From the NCBI GenBank assembly GCA_046330135.1, contig JAXLTI010000006.1, positions 186,001 to 250,000 of the forward strand: a stretch of DNA of 64,000 nt. Direction: 5' to 3'. Source of the stretch: CAYYFX01 sp046330135 (lineage in GTDB: Bacteria > ARS69). The notes beneath the pieces are model-generated. The model saw only the letters and a list, made by a program, of their open reading frames with translations, was not told the DNA's origin and searched no databases. The position numbers were made by a program, and so were the translations under genes. Of this stretch, positions 59,516 to 64,000 are shown piece by piece. Positions within the stretch are counted from its first letter, which is position 1. Each line of letters opens with the position of its first letter.

Positions 59516-60499
59516 CTAGAGCCAGCCTCGTTCTCGGTACCAGGACAGAGTACGTCGGACGCCGTCCGCCACGCCGGTCGGCGGGTCGTAGCCGAGCATC
59601 GCGCGCGCCTTGCGGATGTCATACCGCCGATGCTTCAGGAAGAACGACAGGCGCCTGGCACTGAGCGGCGGCGAGAGGCCGAACGGGCGACAGACCGACT
59701 CGCACAGAGCGGCCGCAAGCTGCACCGGCCGCGCGGGAATCCTCAGGGGCAGAAGCGACCGGCCCGCGGCATGGGCGATCTCGTTCACGAAGGCCCGCAG
59801 CGTCAGCGCCTGGGGACCGCCCAGCAGAAACGTCTCGCCGCGGCCGCGGTCGCCGGCCGCAAGCAGCAAGCCGTCCACCAGGTCCTCGCAGTAGACGGGA
59901 TGGATGAAGGTCGTTCCGGGGCCGACCATGACGAAGTAGCCGCGCGCCACGGCGCGCCAGAGCTTCACGCGGCGCCAGTCACCCGGTCCGTAGACGAGGC
60001 TGGGGCGCACGATCGTGAGACGGCCGGGATCGCTGCGATAGAGTCGCCTCGCGATCGCCTCGGCTTCGAGCTTGCTTTCGAGATAGACGTTCTCGGGCGC
60101 GCACGTGGACGCTTCATCCAGCGGCTCCCCGAACGGATTGTGATGGACGCCGCCGCTGCTGACGAGGACGAAGCGCGGCACTTGGTCGGCGATGGCCAGC
60201 TGGATCACTCGCTCGGTGCCGCCGACGTTCACATCGCGAAGATCCGAATCCGTGAGGCCGAACGCCATGGTCGTGCCGAGGTGGAAGACGACGTCCGCAT
60301 CCCTGCACAACCCGGCCATGGAGGACTCGTCGCGCAGATCGCCCACGACGACGTCGATCGCTCCGGTCGGGAGCTTCGCTCGCTGGGCGTCGCTGCGCAC
60401 CAGCACGCGGACGCTTCTGCCGAGGTCGAGAAGTCGACGGACGACGTGGGCGCCGAGGAAGCCGCTCGCTCCGGTCACGACCGCGCAGCGCGACGTCAC
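59516..60499 (-). CDS. NAD-dependent epimerase/dehydratase (extended SDR)
   Basis: A 327-residue enzyme with the extended short-chain dehydrogenase fold: cofactor loop TGASGFLG (9-16), Asp in VVGDLRD, and catalytic Tyr139-x3-Lys143 with Ser114/115. It is related to nucleotide-sugar epimerases and 3-beta-hydroxysteroid-like enzymes; the substrate cannot be named. The GTG start overlaps the stop of the acyltransferase gene by 4 bp (GTGA), so the two are coupled. Its tail (KARAMLGYDPPTGVADGVRRTLSWYRE) is the usual SDR C-terminus. The pair probably makes a modified sugar or lipid for the cell surface. Confidence 0.9.
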   Translation of the reverse strand: MTSRCAVVTGASGFLGAHVVRRLLDLGRSVRVLVRSDAQRAKLPTGAIDVVVGDLRDESSMAGLCRDADVVFHLGTTMAFGLTDSDLRDVNVGGTERVIQLAIADQVPRFVLVSSGGVHHNPFGEPLDEASTCAPENVYLESKLEAEAIARRLYRSDPGRLTIVRPSLVYGPGDWRRVKLWRAVARGYFVMVGPGTTFIHPVYCEDLVDGLLLAAGDRGRGETFLLGGPQALTLRAFVNEIAHAAGRSLLPLRIPARPVQLAAALCESVCRPFGLSPPLSARRLSFFLKHRRYDIRKARAMLGYDPPTGVADGVRRTLSWYRERGWL

Positions 60500-61539
60500 G
60501 TGGCACCGTGCCGCAACCGGTCCCAGACCGCGTAGCCGCGGCGCACCGTCGGCTCCAGAGCCGACCACGCTTGCCGAACACGCGGTCGGTAGACGCGAAG
60601 CACCGTGGTGCTGCAGGTCGTCTCGGCGCCCCAGCCTTCCTTGAAGCGAACGAGCCCGGGGCGATCCGGCTGCGACTCCCCGAAGCTGAGCCTCCGGATC
60701 CCGCGGGCATGACACCATCGGATCGCGTGGTCCACCAAGGCATTCGTCGGCCGGCACGCCGACGCCGCCGGATCGGCTGCGGAGATCCAATAGCTGGCCA
60801 TGCGGGGAGACACGAGCAGGACCACGAGGGCTATCGGACGAGCATCGCGTCGGGCCAGGAACGCGACGGCGAGCTTGTCGCGAAGGAGCGCCTCGATGAA
60901 TCGCCAGGGCTTCGACGTCGCGCCGAGTCGACTCATGGTGCGGCGGTAGATCGGATACGCGGCGCGGACTTCCGCGAGGTCCGGATCCTCCTGGACCAGC
61001 ACGCCCTCGCGAGCGCTCCGCCGGACGGCGCGCCGCACGGACGGGGCGTAGCCGGCGACGACGCTGTCCATCGGTCGATCGAGCGAGAGGACGTGACAGT
61101 CGCGCCGAAGGCACGTGACGGCGTCATCGCGACGAAGGCACTGGACGACGGCTTCGGGCGCCCCCGGGGGAGCCACCAGCTTCGCTTCGAAGGCGCGCCA
61201 CCGCGTCGCCTCGGAGTCGATCGCCGCGGAGATGGCGCGCGAAAGGTCATCGTCGGCCAGGCAGTCCGAATGGATCAGAGGGCCTCCGTACGAATCGAAC
61301 ACGAGCGAATGGAGCGATCGGAATGGCCCGCCCCCGGAGAGCCGTATGAACGGCAGGGCCGCCACGATGCGATCACGAAGCACGAAGAGCTTGTAGGTCT
61401 GGCGCAGGTAGCCGAAGCAAGTCTCGAGCGCACGTCCCCAGGCGAAGGCGTGCTGCGGAGTCGCCCAGGGGACGGTACCGACGAAGGTGTCCCACTCCTG
61501 GGCCTGGGAGCATGAGCGAATCACCAGAGGATCACCCAT
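60496..61539 (-). CDS. FemAB/GNAT-type acyltransferase
   Basis: A 347-residue protein with two tandem GNAT-like halves: EWDTFVGTVPWATPQHAFAWG and YKLFVLRDRIVAALPFIRL in the first, then WRFIEALLRDKLAVAFLARRDARPIALVVLL, SYWISAADPAASACRPTNALVDHAIRWCHARG and FKEGWGAE in the second. This is the FemAB/'BioF2-like acetyltransferase' pattern, in which an activated acyl or aminoacyl group is added to a polysaccharide or peptidoglycan unit. ATG 61539 gives the family's usual start; upstream sequence in frame is decayed IS110 material. It is coupled to the epimerase by a 4-bp overlap. Confidence 0.8.
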   Translation of the reverse strand: MGDPLVIRSCSQAQEWDTFVGTVPWATPQHAFAWGRALETCFGYLRQTYKLFVLRDRIVAALPFIRLSGGGPFRSLHSLVFDSYGGPLIHSDCLADDDLSRAISAAIDSEATRWRAFEAKLVAPPGAPEAVVQCLRRDDAVTCLRRDCHVLSLDRPMDSVVAGYAPSVRRAVRRSAREGVLVQEDPDLAEVRAAYPIYRRTMSRLGATSKPWRFIEALLRDKLAVAFLARRDARPIALVVLLVSPRMASYWISAADPAASACRPTNALVDHAIRWCHARGIRRLSFGESQPDRPGLVRFKEGWGAETTCSTTVLRVYRPRVRQAWSALEPTVRRGYAVWDRLRHGAT

Positions 61540-61659
61540 GGTGTCGCTCGTCGCGCTCTTGAACCATCCGCAGCACGGGGCGCGGGCCGCCGTAGAAGAG
61601 CGGGCTCTTCCTTCCCATGGCTCCATCCTCTCAAGGATCGGAGCCTCGGGGAATCGGTG

Positions 61660-62085
61660 CGGTTCACATTCCCTGGCGTCCTCCCTGAACTCCTCCCGCA
61701 AGGCATTTCGAGGTCGGCGACCTGGGAGGCGCAGGGCGACTGACTGCAGTCGTATCTTCGGCCCACCTTGGAGCGGTCTCTGGTCCGGAGACCTTACCGG
61801 CACCAGATGAATGTCGTCGTTGCGGTAGGCTTCCAGCAAACGCCTTGGCGTCGCGCTTGTCCGTCTTGTTCCGCGTGACGTGCGGACGGACCGCATGCGG
61901 GGGAAGCAGGACGACTTCGTGCCCGAGGCCGAAGCTCCCGAGCCCAGTGCTGAGCCGTGCCGCACGCCTCGAGCAGGACGGCTGCGCTAGCCTGGTTCCG
62001 AAAGAACGGCAGGAAGCGACGCCGCGATCGCCGGCGGGCTTCAATCGGTCCAAGAAGACTCGCGATTCTTGATTTCGCTTAGAGC
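61660..62085 (-). pseudogene. IS110-type transposase, frameshifted N-terminal half
   Basis: Three consecutive segments of an IS110 (DEDD) transposase are readable in three different minus-strand frames: FLPFFRNQASAAVLLEACGTAQHWARELR, then GHEVVLLPPHAVRPHVTRNKTDKRDAKA, then LLEAYRNDDIHLVPVRS and a faint continuation. They correspond to the first half of the protein; the C-terminal transposase_20 domain with its Ser is absent. No terminal repeats could be found. The sequence is less GC-rich than the surrounding genes. Confidence 0.72.
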
Positions 62086-62099
62086 CCCTGCTAGAGTCC

Positions 62100-62196
62100 A
62101 CGCAGATCAGTAGGAGGAACGAGGTGCTCTGGCCTCGAGTTCGGTCTCACCGAACGGGTCCACGCCCTGCGCGGTACATCCGCCGGGGCGTTTTTT
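62100..62196 (+). ncRNA. Candidate structured small RNA with terminator
   Basis: Two elements in tandem: a perfect hairpin TTCGGT-CTC-ACCGAA at 62140-62154, then a terminator made of GCCC/GCGG pairing with CCGC/GGGC around 62164-62190, followed by TTTTTT (62191-62196). This T-run is the only clear one after a hairpin in the window. No coding gene ends just before it on this strand, so a short untranslated transcript or an attenuated leader for the esterase gene is possible. The fold does not match tRNA, tmRNA, 6S or SRP RNA. Confidence 0.35.
62164..62196 (+). terminator. Rho-independent terminator with T-run
   Basis: GC-rich stem followed by six T (62191-62196). The stem is imperfect: GCCC pairs with GGGC and GCGG with CCGC around a short loop. 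Confidence 0.55.
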
Positions 62197-62385
62197 GTTG
62201 GGGCGAGGTTGCCGGGGTCACTGCCGTGATGACTTGCGCTAAGTCCGGAAAAGGGGTGGGTAGGAATACGAACACGCCCGAAGCCGAGCGGTTTGCTGAT
62301 CGGCGCTCTCGCCGTGCGATCGTTCGGGCAGTGCGGCCGTTGACCAACGCGGTGTCTGTACGGACAGAGGGTTCAGGAGGAACGC

Positions 62386-63290
62386 ATGAAGAAGATCGGG
62401 TCTCTGGGCTTCTCTTCACGCTGGCGTTTGTCAGTCTTGCGAACGCCCAGACAGGTCAGATCGACGCACGGACTTTCATCTCAACGAGCCTGGCGGGGAA
62501 GACGATCCCGGTTTACACATACCTACCTCCTGGGTACTCCACCGAAGGGGCCCCTGCCGCGTCTACATCTTCTTGCACGGGGCCGGAGCAATCGGCGCGT
62601 ACCACATCACGGCGTTTCGGAACACGCTGGACCCGCTCATCAACGACGGTACGATCGCTCCGATGGTCGTGGTCTTTCCGGAAATCCGCGGCGACGTGCC
62701 CGGCTATCAGCCTCTCTTCTTCGAGATCCACATGTACAAGAACTCCGCGCGAAACGGCCTCTTTGAAGACGCTGTTATCGTCGACCTCCTGAGCTGGCTC
62801 TACACGCAGTCGGGCTACAACGTCTCCTCCGAGCGCGGGAAACGCGCCATCGGTGGATTCTCCGACGGCGCCGTGGGGTCTTCGTTCCTGGCGATCACCC
62901 ACAGCGACCTGTTCACGGCCTTGTGCTTTCCCAGTGGAGAGTTGGCCTTGCGCGAGACCGAGGGGTTACGTGCCTATCCTCCTGGCGGAGGCCGGAGGCG
63001 CGCCGCCCTACGTTCCGGTCCGGCGGACGGGTTATTCCACTTCTTCGGCCGCGCGTCGGCCATGTCTCCGAACCTGGTGAACCACCCCGCCTACTTTCGT
63101 TCCCGGTTGACGCGGCGGGGGGCCTGATCTCGGCGTCTTCGAGGACAGTGGAGCCCACAACGGTCCGGGCACGCTGATCGTGGATTCCCTGCCTTTGCAC
63201 ATTTCTTCTCCTGCAATACCGGGGATGAGAACTTGGCCCAACGATCAGTTTGCGCAAGACCTGACGGGGCTGGGGATATCGACGTCTACG
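62386..63290 (+). pseudogene. Frameshifted secreted esterase (alpha/beta hydrolase)
   Basis: An esterase-D/feruloyl-esterase-like gene broken by at least four frameshifts. Readable in order: MKKIGSL, then in another frame LFTLAFVSLANAQ (signal peptide end) and GKTIPVYTYLPPGYSTEG; in a third frame VYIFLHGAGAIGAYH (oxyanion turn), FPEIRGDVPGYQPLFF and the nucleophile elbow GGFSDGAVG; then DLGVFEDSGAHNGPGTLIVDSLP in the last frames. The C-terminal His region is missing: the coding pattern stops near 63290, where the convergent propeller gene begins. GGAGG precedes the ATG. It is clearly a former gene. Confidence 0.72.
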
Positions 63291-64000
63291 AGACGTTACC
63301 CGTCACGGCATCAAGAGCGGCAATGCAGCTCCTCCACTGACCTCCGATGTGTCCGAATCCGCCGCCGACGTACACCGTCCCCTCGCCCACCGCCAAGGCC
63401 TGGACCTCGTAGCTGGCGTCGGGGTCCCACGGCGTGGCCGCCGCCGTCGTGGCATCGAGGGCGGCGATGTAGTGTCTTTGCTGACCGCCCACATTCGCGA
63501 AGTACCCAGCCGCGTACACCGTCGAACCGCTCACCGCCAGGGCGAGGACACCGTCATCGGCGCTCGGTTTCCATGACGCGATGGCGTGTCCCGTCGTCGC
63601 ATCCAGTGCAGCCAAGAAGGGCCGCTGCTCGCCGCCGATGGATCTGAAATAGCCGCCCGCGTATACGGTGCCCCCGCGCACGGCCAAGGCCTCCAGCTCC
63701 CAGTCCGCCTTGGGGTTCCAGGGCGTCGCGCCCCCTGTCGTCGCGTCGAGCGCTGCCACGTACGCTCGCGTACTACCACCGATGCTGGTGAAATACCCGC
63801 CCGCGTAGACGGTCCGGCCGCTCAGGGCGAGCGTCCGCACCTCATCGTTCGCATTCGGATTCCACGGACCGACGCTGCCATCAGCGAGGATGTGCGCGGC
63901 ATTTGAGCGGGGCAGCCCCCCGACATAGCTGAACCAGCCACCGATGTACCATCCCCCCGCGTCATCAGACACGACGGTGGAGACCAGACCCACGACTTTG
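63286..64000 (-). CDS. Propeller-repeat protein, partial at the window edge
   Basis: The minus-strand frame is open to the right edge of the window, so the N-terminus lies outside. At least 235 residues show five propeller repeats of about 48-50 residues (VAALDATTGGATPWNPKAD-W-ELEALAVRGGTVYAGGYF; IAALDATTAAATPWDPDASY; and similar), the same type as in the protein at 9686. The frame ends abruptly at ALDAVTGNVS with a stop, in the middle of a repeat, and no FlgD-like domain follows. The gene is therefore truncated at its 3' end, at the same point where the convergent esterase gene loses its C-terminus. Confidence 0.75.
   Translation of the reverse strand, partial: KVVGLVSTVVSDDAGGWYIGGWFSYVGGLPRSNAAHILADGSVGPWNPNANDEVRTLALSGRTVYAGGYFTSIGGSTRAYVAALDATTGGATPWNPKADWELEALAVRGGTVYAGGYFRSIGGEQRPFLAALDATTGHAIASWKPSADDGVLALAVSGSTVYAAGYFANVGGQQRHYIAALDATTAAATPWDPDASYEVQALAVGEGTVYVGGGFGHIGGQWRSCIAALDAVTGNVS

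Larger units (their letters stand above)
62086..62385. other. Intergenic stretch, 300 bp
   Basis: It holds the candidate small RNA and terminator (62100-62196) and, at 62370-62385, the GGAGG ribosome site of the decayed esterase gene. No protein-coding gene is visible. Confidence 0.5.

Noticed and set aside
61540..61965. N-terminal extension of the FemAB-type gene
   Set aside because: The in-frame sequence is IS110 remnant; the family start fits the ATG at 61539.
62100..62196. tRNA, tmRNA or SRP RNA
   Set aside because: No T-loop GTTC motif in an acceptor context, no CCA-type end, no GGAA/GNAR SRP loop; kept only as an unassigned candidate.

Overview
The window is high-GC bacterial chromosome with genes packed on both strands. 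Several features suggest a deep-branching, Gram-negative, FCB-like lineage such as Candidatus Eisenbacteria (inference; no rRNA or marker gene is present). There are many large secreted beta-propeller, BNR and FG-GAP proteins. At least seven secreted products end in a FlgD-like/type IX-like domain finishing in a short Val-Tyr-Phe-Val-Arg strand. A cysteine-rich 'GACC' module recurs. No tRNA, rRNA, CRISPR array or phage structural gene was seen.

Layout. 1-6120: end of an FHA-DUF4388 protein, an ArsR remnant, an aspartyl protease/PDZ protein divergent from a PadR regulator with a perfect palindrome between them, a polysaccharide deacetylase and a large repeat-rich surface protein. 6300-12430: a DUF2934 protein, a DUF3857/transglutaminase protein, a propeller protein and a small protein with a caspase/CHAT-like look. 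12656-18390: glyoxylate shunt (malate synthase and a long isocitrate lyase, overlapping by 4 bp) and a PepD dipeptidase. 18560-29250: lipoproteins, secreted propeller proteins, a TMTC-like membrane protein, a second transglutaminase and a DUF6600 protein. 29349-41163: transporter, methyltransferase, redox genes, a PadR-membrane protein pair and an aromatic amino acid/histidine lyase with Ala-Cys-Gly at the MIO site.

41289-46529 is a cluster of secreted proteins on the minus strand, two of them paralogues (one frameshifted). These and three other proteins of the window end in a second C-terminal signature, Trp-Gly-x-x-Lys-x-x-Tyr-Arg (one has Ser for Gly), which I do not recognise as a described signal.

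47523-53467 is a four-gene co-directional block: a GHKL (Hsp90/MORC-like) ATPase with an Ig-like part, a duplicated-domain protein, a coiled-coil protein with a compact conserved C-terminus, and a protein made of seven zinc-ribbon repeats. An insertion sequence has landed exactly at the stop codon of the last gene. This block is the best candidate for an undescribed multi-gene system. Beyond it lie a small hydrolase-like protein, an OmpA-like domain with no signal peptide, a Fic protein whose start codon sits in a perfect inverted repeat, and a BrnT-type toxin-antitoxin pair.

57694-64000: a BNR/sialidase-like secreted protein, an epimerase/acyltransferase pair, then a decayed stretch with an IS110 transposase in three frames, a possible small RNA with a terminator, a multiply frameshifted esterase, and a propeller protein running off the right edge. 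The esterase and propeller genes meet tail to tail at one point (about 63286) where both appear truncated.
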